Source: an uncultured Alphaproteobacteria bacterium
GTDB taxonomy: Bacteria; Pseudomonadota; Alphaproteobacteria; Rs-D84; CACZYB01
Direction: 5' to 3'
NCBI GenBank assembly: GCA_944392955.1
Contig: CALXYK010000008.1
Coordinates: 1 to 64,000, forward strand
Length of the DNA stretch: 64,000 nucleotides
Position numbers and translations under genes: made by a program. Below the pieces are notes generated by a model, which saw nothing but the letters and a program-made list of their open reading frames with translations, ran no database searches and was not told the origin of the DNA. This document shows positions 16,746-26,449 of this stretch, piece after piece (position 1 is the stretch's first letter; each line of letters begins with the position of its first letter).

Positions 16746-19370
16746 ATGGAAAATAAAGAAGAAATACAAAATATTGATATAAGACCAACAGAAAATAATT
16801 TATATGACAATGCGAAAGAATCTGCTGTTATTAATTTGAAAAATAAAGTTTTTTCTTTGAAAACAAAAAAGAAAAGAAGTAAGTTAGAAATATTTTTTAT
16901 GTCTTTGTTTTTTGTTTCATTGTTTTGCTTCTTTACATTTGTTTTTGTTTTTATGCGATATGGTGTAAATCTTCCGGACTATAATCAATTATCGGAATAT
17001 AAACCTCCTGTTACAAGTAGATTTTATGCTGGCGATGGTAGTTTGTTGACAGAATATGCTACAGAACAACGAATATATGTTCCTTTGAAGGATGTGCCTC
17101 CGAATCTTATAAATGCGTTTATTTCCGCCGAAGATAAGAAATTCTGGACTCACTCTGGGATTGATTTAGTAGGTATAGGTAGGGCTGTTATTGTAAATAT
17201 AAAAAATAAACTTTTGGGTGGTGGTCGTCGTATGGTTGGGGCTTCTACTATTACTCAGCAGGTGGCAAAAAATTTCTTTTTATCTTCGGAACAATCGCTG
17301 ACAAGAAAGATAAAGGAAATTATATTGGCATTGAAGATGGAAAGGGCTTTTTCAAAGCGACATATTTTAACATTGTATTTTAATCAGATATTTTTAGGGT
17401 TTAGGTCTTATGGTGTTGCAGCAGCGGCGTTAAACTATTTTAATAAGTCCTTAGATGAGTTGACATTATCCGAATGTGCATTTTTGGCGGCTTTGCCAAA
17501 GGCTCCGAATAACTATAATCCTATTACTCATAAGGACAGGGCAATAACTCGTCGTAATTGGGTATTGGATAGAATGGTGGAAGATGGTTATATTTCCGAA
17601 GAAGAGGCAGAAGTTGCAAAAAATGATGATATTGAAGTTAGTGAAAATTTCATTTCTAAAAATCAAAGATATTCGTTGTATTTTTCAGAGGAAGTAAGGA
17701 AGTATTTGTCTGATATTTATGGGGAGGAACAATTATATAGTGGTGGGTTGGCAGTTAGAACAACGGTTGATCCTGAATACCAAAGAATTGCGACAAATGT
17801 TTTAAGAAAAGCCTTGTTAAACTTTGATAAAAAGAAAGGTTGGAGAGGGGCTGAAAAAAATATAGATCTTGATGATTCTGCTTGGTTAGAAGATGTGGCA
17901 ATTAAAAAACAATTAGAAACTTCGGACAAGGAGTTGTGGCAGATACTTCTTACTAAAAGTGAATTGACATCAGGTGTAGAAGATGATGGTTGGAGAAAGG
18001 CAATAGTTTTAAATGTTTCTCCTGATAGTGCAGAAATAGGATTAAGTAAAGGGGAAAAGGGTTCCATTACATTAGGAAGTTTGGGCTGGACTAAATATGT
18101 TGTGGGAAAAAATGGTGAAACTGCTTCTATAAAATCTATGCAAGATGTGTTGAAAAAAGGAGATATTATATTTGTTAAACTATCTAATGCAGAATCTTCG
18201 TTGTATTCTTTGCAACAAATTCCAGAATTAAATGGTGCAATGGTTGTTTTGGATCCTCATACAGGTAGAGTCTTTGCTATGGTGGGAGGTTTTTCGTATA
18301 ATAGAAGTAAATTCAATCGTGCAACACAGGCTTATCGTCAGCCAGGATCTACTATAAAACCATTTGTTTATTTAACAGCATTAGAACATGGGTATACTCC
18401 ATCTACTGTTATTTTAGATGCTCCGGTTGTTTTGGAAAAGGCAGATGGTGAATTATGGCGTCCTGAAAATTATGATAATGCATTTGCTGGTGAAATTACT
18501 TTGCGTAGAGCCTTAGAAAAATCTAAAAATAATCCTACTATACGTATTGCAAAAGATATTGGAGTTAAAACCTTTTTAGAAAATGCTTTGAAGTTTGGAG
18601 TGTATAAGAAAGTGGAAGATCCAAACTTGTCTATGGCTTTGGGTAGTGGGGATACCACCTTGATTGATTTGACTTCGGCATTTGCAAAACTTATTAATGG
18701 AGGAAAAAATATTTCTACATACCTTATTGATAGGGTGCAAGATAGAAATGGAAAAACTATTTACACAAATGATGATAGAAAATGTGAAAATTGTTCAAAC
18801 ATAGAATGGGTTGAAAATTCCTTACCACCAGAGGTGGAAGATAATAAAGAACAACTTTCGGATCCAGTTTCTTTGTATCAAATTGTTAATATCCTTCAAG
18901 GCGTTGTAGAAAGAGGTAGCGGTTGGATGGCAAGGATACCTGGAAAAACAATAGGTGGAAAAACAGGAACTTCTAATGATCAAAAAGATGTTTGGTTTGT
19001 TGGTGGAACACCTGATTTGGTTGCGGGAGTTTTCCTTGGGTATGATCAACCTAAAAGTTTAGGTAGTTATGCGGCGGGTGGTTCCTTGGCTGCACCTGTA
19101 TTTAAGGAGTTTATGGAACAAGTTTTAAGAAATAAAAAAGATGTTGCTTTCCGTGTGCCAGAAGGTGTCAAGTTAATTAGGGTTAATAGGGAAACTGGAA
19201 AACCTGCAACTGTTAATGATAGTAATTTTAATGTTGTTTTAGAAGCATTCAGAGAAGGAACAGAACCATTTAAGTATGATACAACAACTACTTCTTCCAC
19301 TTCTTTTGATGAAAATGGATCTGTGGGAAAAGATGATAGTGAAACAACAAATTTTGATGGAATTTATTAA
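16746..19370 (+). CDS. mrcA: Penicillin-binding protein 1A
   Basis: Bifunctional class A PBP that polymerises and cross-links peptidoglycan. The 874-aa product has a cytoplasmic N-terminus, one membrane anchor (about 47-70) and a glycosyltransferase domain with catalytic Glu129 in SAEDKKFW, GASTITQQVAKN and RKIKEIILALKMER. An OB-like insertion follows, then a transpeptidase domain with Ser535 in GSTIKPF, the SKN triad at 593-595 and KTG at 739-741. The tail is Ser/Thr-rich. murA follows 25 nt downstream, so two wall-synthesis genes are probably co-transcribed. Confidence 0.96.
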   Translation: MENKEEIQNIDIRPTENNLYDNAKESAVINLKNKVFSLKTKKKRSKLEIFFMSLFFVSLFCFFTFVFVFMRYGVNLPDYNQLSEYKPPVTSRFYAGDGSLLTEYATEQRIYVPLKDVPPNLINAFISAEDKKFWTHSGIDLVGIGRAVIVNIKNKLLGGGRRMVGASTITQQVAKNFFLSSEQSLTRKIKEIILALKMERAFSKRHILTLYFNQIFLGFRSYGVAAAALNYFNKSLDELTLSECAFLAALPKAPNNYNPITHKDRAITRRNWVLDRMVEDGYISEEEAEVAKNDDIEVSENFISKNQRYSLYFSEEVRKYLSDIYGEEQLYSGGLAVRTTVDPEYQRIATNVLRKALLNFDKKKGWRGAEKNIDLDDSAWLEDVAIKKQLETSDKELWQILLTKSELTSGVEDDGWRKAIVLNVSPDSAEIGLSKGEKGSITLGSLGWTKYVVGKNGETASIKSMQDVLKKGDIIFVKLSNAESSLYSLQQIPELNGAMVVLDPHTGRVFAMVGGFSYNRSKFNRATQAYRQPGSTIKPFVYLTALEHGYTPSTVILDAPVVLEKADGELWRPENYDNAFAGEITLRRALEKSKNNPTIRIAKDIGVKTFLENALKFGVYKKVEDPNLSMALGSGDTTLIDLTSAFAKLINGGKNISTYLIDRVQDRNGKTIYTNDDRKCENCSNIEWVENSLPPEVEDNKEQLSDPVSLYQIVNILQGVVERGSGWMARIPGKTIGGKTGTSNDQKDVWFVGGTPDLVAGVFLGYDQPKSLGSYAAGGSLAAPVFKEFMEQVLRNKKDVAFRVPEGVKLIRVNRETGKPATVNDSNFNVVLEAFREGTEPFKYDTTTTSSTSFDENGSVGKDDSETTNFDGIY

Positions 19371-19395
19371 ACTATAATTATTTAGAGGTTATATT

Positions 19396-20721
19396 ATGGA
19401 TTTTTTTAAAATAAGGGGTGGAAAACCTTTGAATGGAATCGTGAAAATAAAAGGTGCAAAAAATTCTATATTAGAGTTGATGCCTGCGGCATTGTTGACT
19501 GATGAACCTGTTATTTTACATAATGTTCCAACATTATCGGATATAAATACATTAAAGGGATTATTGGAAATTTTTGGTTCCGTTGTTAGTTGGGATAAGG
19601 AAAATCATACTATTACTATACATACTCCGGTTATTAAAAATATAAAGGCTCCTTATGACTTTGTAAAAAAAATGAGGGCTTCTATATATGTATTAGGTGC
19701 CTTAATGGGAAGATGTGGTGAAGCGAAGGTATCGGCTCCGGGTGGGTGTGTTATTGGGCAACGTCCTGTTAATATTCATTTAGAAGCATTAGAGGCATTA
19801 GGGGCAGATATTCAAATTCATCATGGTTATATTGTTGGAAATGCTCCGATAAATAATGGTAAAAAACGTTTAGTTGGTGGAAAAATAAATGGTTTGGTTA
19901 GGGTGCAAGATGGTGTAAATATTACTACTCATGGTGGAACGGTAAATGCTATTGAGGCGGCAGTTCTTGCAGATGGTGAAACTATTATAGAATATGCTTC
20001 TATTGAACCGGAAGTTGATGATTTAATAAATATGTTAAATTCTATGGGTGCAAAAATTGCCCGAGATAGAAAAGGTGATATAGATGTTATTAAAATTCAA
20101 GGAGTGGAAAAACTTCATGGTTGTGAATATTCTGTTATGCCAGATAGGTTAGAGGCAGGCACTTATGCTATTGCTGGCATAATAACAAAAGGTGTAGTAG
20201 AAGTTCAAGATGCTGATGTTTCAACTATGGATATTGTTATTGAAAAATTAAAACAGGCTGGGGCTAAAATAACACCTACGGCAAATGGGTTTATTGCAGA
20301 TGGGCGTGGTTGTGATTTGCATGCTGTGAATATTGATGTAGAGCAATATCCTGGTTTTCCTACGGACATGCAATCTCAGTTTATGACCTTGATGTGTTTA
20401 GCAAAAGGGACTTCGGTATTAAAGGAAAGTCTTTTTGAAAATAGGTTGATGTATGTTCCTGAACTTATGCGTATGGGTGCGGATATTGAAATACTTGGTG
20501 ATAATATGGCAAAATTTAAGGGAGTAAAAAATTTGAATGCGGCTGATGTGATGGCTTCGGATTTAAGAGGTGGTGCGGCATTGACTATTGCAGGATTGGT
20601 TGCAGATGGTGAAACTATTTTGCATAGGGTTTATCATATTTATCGTGGTTATGAAAATTTTGCTGAAAATTTAAAAAATTTAGGTGCTGATATAGAAGTA
20701 TGTCAGGAAGATATTGTATAA
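19396..20721 (+). CDS. murA: UDP-N-acetylglucosamine 1-carboxyvinyltransferase
   Basis: First committed step of peptidoglycan synthesis: enolpyruvyl transfer from PEP to UDP-GlcNAc in the cytosol. The 441-aa product has KGAKNSILELMPAALL near the start, and the catalytic Cys is retained at 118 in PGGCVIGQRPVNIHLE, so classical fosfomycin sensitivity at this residue is expected. TDMQSQFMTL and the C-terminal DLRGGAALTIAGLVADGET are also present. GAGG precedes the ATG. It sits between PBP1A and nrdR. Confidence 0.97.
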   Translation: MDFFKIRGGKPLNGIVKIKGAKNSILELMPAALLTDEPVILHNVPTLSDINTLKGLLEIFGSVVSWDKENHTITIHTPVIKNIKAPYDFVKKMRASIYVLGALMGRCGEAKVSAPGGCVIGQRPVNIHLEALEALGADIQIHHGYIVGNAPINNGKKRLVGGKINGLVRVQDGVNITTHGGTVNAIEAAVLADGETIIEYASIEPEVDDLINMLNSMGAKIARDRKGDIDVIKIQGVEKLHGCEYSVMPDRLEAGTYAIAGIITKGVVEVQDADVSTMDIVIEKLKQAGAKITPTANGFIADGRGCDLHAVNIDVEQYPGFPTDMQSQFMTLMCLAKGTSVLKESLFENRLMYVPELMRMGADIEILGDNMAKFKGVKNLNAADVMASDLRGGAALTIAGLVADGETILHRVYHIYRGYENFAENLKNLGADIEVCQEDIV

Positions 20722-20734
20722 ATAGGAGGTTTAA

Positions 20735-21292
20735 ATGCGTTGTCCATTTTGTGCTTCGCCAGATACTCAGGTAAAAGATTCTCGTATTGCAGAAGATGGC
20801 TCTTATATCAAAAGGCGACGTTTTTGCACAGAGTGTGGTTCAAGGTTTACAACTTTTGAACGGGTTCAACTGAAAGATATTATGGTTAAAAAATCAAATG
20901 GTCTTGTTGTTCCTTTTGAAAGGGAAAAACTTTTGAAATCTATACAAATTGCATGTAAAAAAAGACCTATATCAGATGAAAGAATTGAAAAAATAGTTTC
21001 TTCTATCCAAAGACAACTTGAAACCACAGGTGAAGGCGAAGTTAGTTCAAGGGAAATAGGTGTGTTGGCAATGGAAATTTTATTATCATTGGATATTGTT
21101 GCATATATAAGGTTTGCTTCGGTTTATTATAATTTTGATAATAAAGAAGATTTTTCCAAGTTTATTGATACAATTCAAAAAGAAGCATTGGAAGAAAATA
21201 CTGATAAAATTTTAGAAAAATCTTATGATAAATGTTCCTTAAATCCTGAATTTGAACCAATTGCAAAAGAAGTAAAGGACGAATTGTTTTAA
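20735..21292 (+). CDS. nrdR: Transcriptional repressor NrdR
   Basis: ATP/dATP-sensing repressor of ribonucleotide reductase genes. The 185-aa product has a zinc ribbon with Cys at 3, 6, 31 and 34 (CPFC, CTEC) and an ATP-cone domain (about 46-136) starting [20 protein letters not shown]. The tail of about 35 residues is longer than in the 150-aa E. coli protein. It lies 13 nt after murA with an AGGAGG Shine-Dalgarno, so it belongs to the same operon. No ribonucleotide reductase gene is in the window. Confidence 0.96.
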   Translation: MRCPFCASPDTQVKDSRIAEDGSYIKRRRFCTECGSRFTTFERVQLKDIMVKKSNGLVVPFEREKLLKSIQIACKKRPISDERIEKIVSSIQRQLETTGEGEVSSREIGVLAMEILLSLDIVAYIRFASVYYNFDNKEDFSKFIDTIQKEALEENTDKILEKSYDKCSLNPEFEPIAKEVKDELF

Positions 21293-21395
21293 ATCTTTGT
21301 TTTAAATTTTTTCTTTGATTATTAGGAAATTTTTCTTTACATATTAGATAAAATTTTTTATCTTTGTTCTTAGTTTATAAGGAGAATAATTTTAC

Positions 21396-22907
21396 ATGTT
21401 AGCAAAGGTTTTAACCCCAGCATTTAAAGGTATTGAGGTTATAAAAGTTTCTGTTGAAGTAATGATTTCATCGGGGTTGCCAAAGTTTGCAATTGTTGGA
21501 TTACCAGATAAGGCAATTAGTGAAGCAAAGGAAAGAATCCATTCTGCATTTTCTGCGATGGGATTTTCATTACCTGCAAAAAGAATTGTTGTGAACCTTG
21601 CTCCGGCAGATGTTGTTAAGGAGGGGACTCACTTTGATTTACCTATTGCAGTTGCGATTTTGACTGCATTAAATGTTATTCCCTTAGAAGAAATACAAAA
21701 TTATATGATATTAGGTGAATTAGGACTTGATGGTAGCATAAAGTCTGTTAATGGAATTTTGCCTACTTCTATTACTGCAAATAGTTTGGGGTTAGGTATA
21801 ATTTGTCCCGAAAGTCAAGTAAGTGAGGCATTATGGGCTGGTAATTCAGCGGTATTGGGACCTGATAGTTTACTTTCTCTTATCAATCATTTTAAGGGGA
21901 CTCAGATTATTTCAAATATATATAATCCGTTGACCGTGTCAGAAAAATATTCTGTGGATATGGCTGAAATTAAAGGGCAGGATATGGCCAAAAAGGCATT
22001 AGAAATTGCCGCGGTTGGTGGGCATCATATGCTTATGATTGGACCACCAGGTGTTGGAAAGTCAATGTTGGCATCTAGGCTTCCTACTATATTACCTCCT
22101 ATGACAGCGAAAGAGGCATTAGAGGTATCAACTATTAAATCGGTGTCAGGGGAACTTTCACAAAGTGGTTTTTCAATAGTAAGACCTTTTAGATCTCCTC
22201 ATCATACTGCTTCACAGGTAGCATTGACCGGTGGTGGTTTGCATGCAAAACCAGGCGAGGTTTCCTTGGCTCATAATGGGGTATTGTTTTTAGATGAGTT
22301 GCCTGAATTTTCCTCTCAGGCTTTGGATAGTTTAAGGCAACCTTTGGAAAATGGAGTAGTTAGTGTTGCAAGGGCAAATGGACACATTACATATCCTGCA
22401 AAGTTTCAATTGATTGCTGCGATGAATCCTTGTAAATGTGGGCATTTTGGGGAACCTGATTGTAAGTGTTCTATGGCTCCGTTATGTGCACAGAAGTATC
22501 AAAATAGGATAAGTGGTCCACTATATGACAGGATTGATTTAGTTGTTGGTGTTGAAAATATTACTCCATGGGAATTGGTAAAATTAAAAGGAGGGGATTC
22601 TTCCGAAGTAATAAGAAATAGGGTGATTAAAGCAAGGGAGTTTCAACAAAAACGTTTAAAGCGTTTTTATGGACAGGATTTTGAAAAAGTTAATGCATTA
22701 TTATCAGGAAGTGAGATTGAAAATTCGGCTTGTCTAACTGAAAAGGCAAAAGATTTGCTTAATTCCTCTGCTGAAAAGTTAAAACTATCCGCCAGAGGAT
22801 ATTATAAAACTATGAGGGTGGCAAGGACTATTGCTGATATGAATTTATCTGATGAGGTGATGCCGTTTGATGTGTCTATGGCTTTGAATTTTAGACGCAA
22901 GGTTTAA
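21396..22907 (+). CDS. comM: ComM/YifB-family AAA+ (Mg-chelatase-like) protein
   Basis: The 503-aa protein has a Lon-like N-terminal domain (about 1-170, with IVGLPDKAISEAKERI and PADVVKEGTHFDLPIA), a Mg-chelatase-type AAA+ core with Walker A GPPGVGKSMLASRLP and Walker B FLDELPEF, a Cys cluster (CKCGHFGEPDCKC) and a C-terminal helical domain. In naturally transformable bacteria ComM is a hexameric helicase that extends recombination intermediates; in others its role is less clear. AAGGAG lies upstream of the ATG. Confidence 0.93.
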   Translation: MLAKVLTPAFKGIEVIKVSVEVMISSGLPKFAIVGLPDKAISEAKERIHSAFSAMGFSLPAKRIVVNLAPADVVKEGTHFDLPIAVAILTALNVIPLEEIQNYMILGELGLDGSIKSVNGILPTSITANSLGLGIICPESQVSEALWAGNSAVLGPDSLLSLINHFKGTQIISNIYNPLTVSEKYSVDMAEIKGQDMAKKALEIAAVGGHHMLMIGPPGVGKSMLASRLPTILPPMTAKEALEVSTIKSVSGELSQSGFSIVRPFRSPHHTASQVALTGGGLHAKPGEVSLAHNGVLFLDELPEFSSQALDSLRQPLENGVVSVARANGHITYPAKFQLIAAMNPCKCGHFGEPDCKCSMAPLCAQKYQNRISGPLYDRIDLVVGVENITPWELVKLKGGDSSEVIRNRVIKAREFQQKRLKRFYGQDFEKVNALLSGSEIENSACLTEKAKDLLNSSAEKLKLSARGYYKTMRVARTIADMNLSDEVMPFDVSMALNFRRKV

Positions 22908-22999
22908 TTTTTTTATAAATTTCTTTTTTTTCTTCTTGCAAAATATTTCTTTATGAATAAATTATTCTGATATTTAAAATAAAGTAAAGGGTATGCGAA

Positions 23000-23323
23000 A
23001 TGAAAAAAAATTATACTGATGTAAATGATTTGTATTTTAAAATTATTAAAACGGATATTTTAAAATATATTGATACAAATAAAAAATTATCTAATTGTGA
23101 GGATTGTTTGGAAAAGGTTGGTTCAAAATTAAATTGTTTTGAATGTTTGCTTCCAAATTTACAATTAAGAGGTATTTTGATAAATTTACTTTCTAATACA
23201 AAAATAGAAACAATTTATAAATGCCAAGATTTCTTAGATTATAAAGCAAAAAAAACTATGGATAACAAGTTCAAAAGAATAGAAGATATTATAGAATCTT
23301 ATTTGTTTTTTAATTATTTATAA
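23000..23323 (+). CDS. Small hypothetical protein with a double CxxC motif, 107 aa
   Basis: Unrecognised. The protein is mostly helical and Lys/Asn-rich, with CEDC at 33-36 and CFEC at 46-49 plus a later single Cys (YKCQDF). The CxxC-x9-CxxC spacing is compatible with a small zinc-binding knuckle. There is no signal peptide. AAGGG sits upstream of the ATG. It converges on rnc with only four bases between the stops and no terminator hairpin. Confidence 0.6.
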   Translation: MKKNYTDVNDLYFKIIKTDILKYIDTNKKLSNCEDCLEKVGSKLNCFECLLPNLQLRGILINLLSNTKIETIYKCQDFLDYKAKKTMDNKFKRIEDIIESYLFFNYL

Positions 23324-23327
23324 AAGA

Positions 23328-24026
23328 TTATTCTTCTTCGGTTTTAACTAGTCCTAATTTTTTTACAAGTTCGGCAGCAACTAATTGTTCGGCTTCTTTT
23401 TTAGAGGAGCCTTTTGCCCTGGCTGTTGTATCATTTATTGTTGCGGAAACGGTAAATGTTGGAGCATGTGCGGGACCTGTTTTCCCGACAAGTATATATT
23501 CGGGATGAGTTTGAAAATTTTTTTGTGTGTATTCTTGCAACATAGTTTTAAAATCTTTTATAGGAGTTTTGGAAGCCTCTATACGTTTTTTCCAAAACCT
23601 TTCTATTATTTTGAACACGGTGTCAAAATCGCTGTCTAAAAAAATTGCACCCAAAATTGCCTCTACGCAATCGGCAAGGATATTTCTGTTTTTATAACCT
23701 TTTCTTTTTTGTTCTTGTGGAGAAAGTTCTATTATATCAGGAATACACATGGATTCAGCAATACTGGCCAAAGTTTTTGCAGATACCAAGTTTGCATGTC
23801 TTATGGCAAGGGCACCTTCGTCATCAAGTGGATATTTTTGGTATAACATTTTTGCGATGGATAAACCTAAAACTCGGTCGCCCAAAAATTCCAATCGTTC
23901 GTTGTTATCCTGTTTGGATTGAGAAAAACTGGAATGAGTAAGGGCTCTTTTGAATAAAATTACCCGAGAAAATTTATATCCTAAAATTTCGCAAAAATCA
24001 TCATAATTTAAATCCATCCTAGGCAT
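23328..24026 (-). CDS. rnc: Ribonuclease III
   Basis: Double-strand-specific endonuclease for rRNA and mRNA processing. The 232-aa product has the signature NERLEFLGDRVL (42-53), the second catalytic acidic cluster in DCVEAILGAIFLDSDFD, and a C-terminal dsRNA-binding domain (about 160-228, ending GSSKKEAEQLVAAELVKKLG). It is the last gene of the long leftward operon and follows lepB by 16 nt, an order common in Alphaproteobacteria. era, often next to rnc, is not here. Confidence 0.96.
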   Translation of the reverse strand: MPRMDLNYDDFCEILGYKFSRVILFKRALTHSSFSQSKQDNNERLEFLGDRVLGLSIAKMLYQKYPLDDEGALAIRHANLVSAKTLASIAESMCIPDIIELSPQEQKRKGYKNRNILADCVEAILGAIFLDSDFDTVFKIIERFWKKRIEASKTPIKDFKTMLQEYTQKNFQTHPEYILVGKTGPAHAPTFTVSATINDTTARAKGSSKKEAEQLVAAELVKKLGLVKTEEE

Positions 24027-24042
24027 TTGAAATTCCTTTTTA

Positions 24043-24942
24043 CTATTTTATTTTCTTTAATATTCTGTCGTATCTTATTGGACTGAAATACTTCCAAAAT
24101 TCATATAGTCTTACAGAGTTATTATGAGAGAAGAAAATTATTTTTGCTTTTCCTATTAAATCTCGTTTATGTATGTATCCTACTTCATCTAGAAAACGGC
24201 TGTCTTCGGACATATCTCTGTTATCGCCCATCATAAAATAATGGTTTTCAGGCACTATGTATTCAGGGGTGTTATCAGCAAGTTCGTTATCGCTGATTTC
24301 TATTATATCAAAACTTTTTCCATTTGGTAAAGTTTGCTTATACTTATTTAATTCTATTGCTTCGCCTTGGAAATTTTTTCCTGGTTTATATGCAATAGTG
24401 TATTGATTGTTATTTAAAAGTCTGCCGTTTAGGTATAATTTTTTTGTATCAATAACGGTTAATACCTGATTATTTGTAGTATTTATTGTTAGGCTATCTG
24501 CCTTTCTTAAACTATATGGTAGGTTTATTATGTAAAATTTTTCTATGAACTCCCTTTTTACAGGAACATCATTTATATATAAAAGTCCACCTTTCATTTG
24601 AATTTTATCACCTGGTTTTCCTATTAACCTTTTGATATAATTATCGGGATGTCCCTTTATCTTTTTGAAAACTATTACATCACCGGCTTCGGGTTCTGTT
24701 TCAAATATCCTGTTTTTTACCAAAGGCAATGAGAAAGGAAATGATTGACGTGAATAACCATACGAAGTTTTGGAAACGAATAAATGATCGCCTACCAAAA
24801 GATTAGGTATCATAGAATCCGATGGAATATGAAAAGGTTCTATTAAAAAAGTTCGGATAATTATTGCAAAAAATATAGCCCAAAGTATTGCCTTTAATGT
24901 ATCTGTAAATTCGTGTTTTACTCTTTTGTTCCTTTTAGTCAT
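24043..24942 (-). CDS. lepB: Signal peptidase I
   Basis: Removes signal peptides from exported proteins at the outer face of the inner membrane. The 299-aa product has one N-terminal membrane segment (about 15-33), the catalytic Ser43 in IPSDSMIPNLLVGD, the general-base Lys104 in NYIKRLIGKPGD, and the box with MMGDNRDMSEDSR. It begins directly after the acpS stop, so translation is probably coupled. The stop is TAG. Its substrates should include the secreted proteins in this window. Confidence 0.96.
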   Translation of the reverse strand: MTKRNKRVKHEFTDTLKAILWAIFFAIIIRTFLIEPFHIPSDSMIPNLLVGDHLFVSKTSYGYSRQSFPFSLPLVKNRIFETEPEAGDVIVFKKIKGHPDNYIKRLIGKPGDKIQMKGGLLYINDVPVKREFIEKFYIINLPYSLRKADSLTINTTNNQVLTVIDTKKLYLNGRLLNNNQYTIAYKPGKNFQGEAIELNKYKQTLPNGKSFDIIEISDNELADNTPEYIVPENHYFMMGDNRDMSEDSRFLDEVGYIHKRDLIGKAKIIFFSHNNSVRLYEFWKYFSPIRYDRILKKIK

Positions 24943-25353
24943 TTATGCTCCTTTGTATTCTATGACTACAAATGCGATTCCCGTAGGATTGTCATCAGAA
25001 AGGCTTATGTAGTAATTTAAATTATTTATATCATTATATTGTTTTACAATAAATTCTTTTGTTTTTCCATTTATTTTTATATAAGGTTTACCAAGTTCAT
25101 CAGATAATATTGCGATATCTTTTAAACTGATACCGAATCTGAATCCTGTTCCTAATGCTTTTACAAATGCTTCTTTTCCTGCGAAAAGTTTTGCAAGTTT
25201 AGAAGCGAATTGCTTTGTATTTAGATTTTGTTTTTTATATCGGGCTAATTCCTCATTTGAAAAGTATTTGTTTTCAAAAGAATTAGGATATTTTTTTAAA
25301 ATATTTTCTATCCTATTTATTTGTATTATGTCGGTTCCTATACCCAATATCAT
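24943..25353 (-). CDS. acpS: Holo-[acyl-carrier-protein] synthase
   Basis: Transfers 4'-phosphopantetheine from CoA to apo-ACP for fatty acid synthesis. The 136-aa product has the metal-binding Asp in ILGIGTDIIQINRI, the second motif LFAGKEAFVKALGTGFR, and SLSDDNPTGIAFVVIE at the C-terminus. It lies within the leftward operon, directly upstream of lepB and 11 nt after the DUF2062 gene. Confidence 0.95.
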   Translation of the reverse strand: MILGIGTDIIQINRIENILKKYPNSFENKYFSNEELARYKKQNLNTKQFASKLAKLFAGKEAFVKALGTGFRFGISLKDIAILSDELGKPYIKINGKTKEFIVKQYNDINNLNYYISLSDDNPTGIAFVVIEYKGA

Positions 25354-25364
25354 TATAGTCCTGT

Positions 25365-25919
25365 TTAATTTTTAGTTTTATTATTTTTATATTTTTTTAA
25401 TGTTTTTAACATAAATATATATGATACGAATCCAAAAAATATAGCCATTATAATACCACCTATTAACATAGGGGTAAGTATGGAAAATAAATTTTCTTTT
25501 ATCACATACCAATTAGAATTGGTAATTGCATTTTTTATTTCCTCTATCTTTTGTAAAAATGATGTTTTTTCTATTGTATCGTTTAAGAAAAATAACGAAC
25601 CAAGTTTGTAATTTGCCAACCATATAAATGGAAAAGTAAATGGGTTGCCTATAACACTTGATATTATACTAGCGGTAATGTTTGCTTTGAAAATTATATC
25701 TAACAAAATAGTTATTACTATTTGTAAGCCGAATAGTGGAGTTAGGGCAACAGATATACCGAATGCGACTCCTAATGCAATGGAATGGTTACTTCCTTTT
25801 AGGTTAAATAATTTTTCTAAATTTTCAGAATACCAATTTAGTATCTTATTTTTTAATGAAAAAGATTTTTTAGAATTTTGACTTGATACAGATTTTTTTT
25901 TTGTATTAAATTCTTTCAT
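25365..25919 (-). CDS. DUF2062 membrane protein
   Basis: The 184-aa product fits the DUF2062 family of small inner-membrane proteins of unknown role. After a basic Ser/Lys-rich N-terminus there is the typical Gly/Pro-containing hydrophobic block (HSIALGVAFGISVALTPLFG), followed by VIGNPFTFPFIWLANYKLG, another family hallmark, and a final transmembrane helix near the C-terminus. It lies between the DUF2155 gene and acpS with gaps of 7 and 11 nt. Confidence 0.85.
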   Translation of the reverse strand: MKEFNTKKKSVSSQNSKKSFSLKNKILNWYSENLEKLFNLKGSNHSIALGVAFGISVALTPLFGLQIVITILLDIIFKANITASIISSVIGNPFTFPFIWLANYKLGSLFFLNDTIEKTSFLQKIEEIKNAITNSNWYVIKENLFSILTPMLIGGIIMAIFFGFVSYIFMLKTLKKYKNNKTKN

Positions 25920-25926
25920 CTTGTTT

Positions 25927-26439
25927 TTATTCTGTTTGATTTGTGTTTATAGTATCGTTTGTATCTTCGGTTGATTGTGTTGCAGTAGCTGTATTATCAA
26001 CAGGAGATGGTAATTCTATTTTTGGAAGGTTGGGATTATCCTTGCATTCCAATAGCCATATATCATAGTTTGGATGTTCCATTGCAACCAAACTTGGGGA
26101 AGAAGAAAACATCCATCCGGAAAAAACAGTTTGACCTAATTTTACAGAATTTAATTCTTCTTTGAATGATGCATTTGTTTCGTTAACTTTTACAAATACA
26201 GAGTTTTCGGGGGTTTCATCTTCGGGGCGGGTATAACATGCAAATACATGTATTAAAATATTTTCAAATATTTGTTCGTCGCCGACAGGAATTTCAATAT
26301 CTTTTGTTTTTCCGGTTTGTTTGTTTAGGGCCCTTATTTTTGCAGTGTTTTGAGGGATATTAGTAAAAGCTTTGACCTGTAAGGAGAAAGTAAATACAAA
26401 CATAAATAAGACTAAAACTTTGAGTGATGTATTTTTCAT
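25927..26439 (-). CDS. DUF2155 periplasmic protein
   Basis: The 170-aa exported protein has a clear signal peptide (MKNTSLKVLVLFMFVFTFSLQVKA). The DUF2155 core is recognisable from ACYTRPEDETPENSVFVKV and VFSGWMFSSSPSLVAMEHP followed by YDIWLLEC. The family is largely alphaproteobacterial, often encoded beside mla genes as here. The tail is Thr/Asn-rich. A role with MlaD in envelope lipid homeostasis is a context inference only. Confidence 0.87.
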   Translation of the reverse strand: MKNTSLKVLVLFMFVFTFSLQVKAFTNIPQNTAKIRALNKQTGKTKDIEIPVGDEQIFENILIHVFACYTRPEDETPENSVFVKVNETNASFKEELNSVKLGQTVFSGWMFSSSPSLVAMEHPNYDIWLLECKDNPNLPKIELPSPVDNTATATQSTEDTNDTINTNQTE

Positions 26440-26449
26440 ATAATATCCT

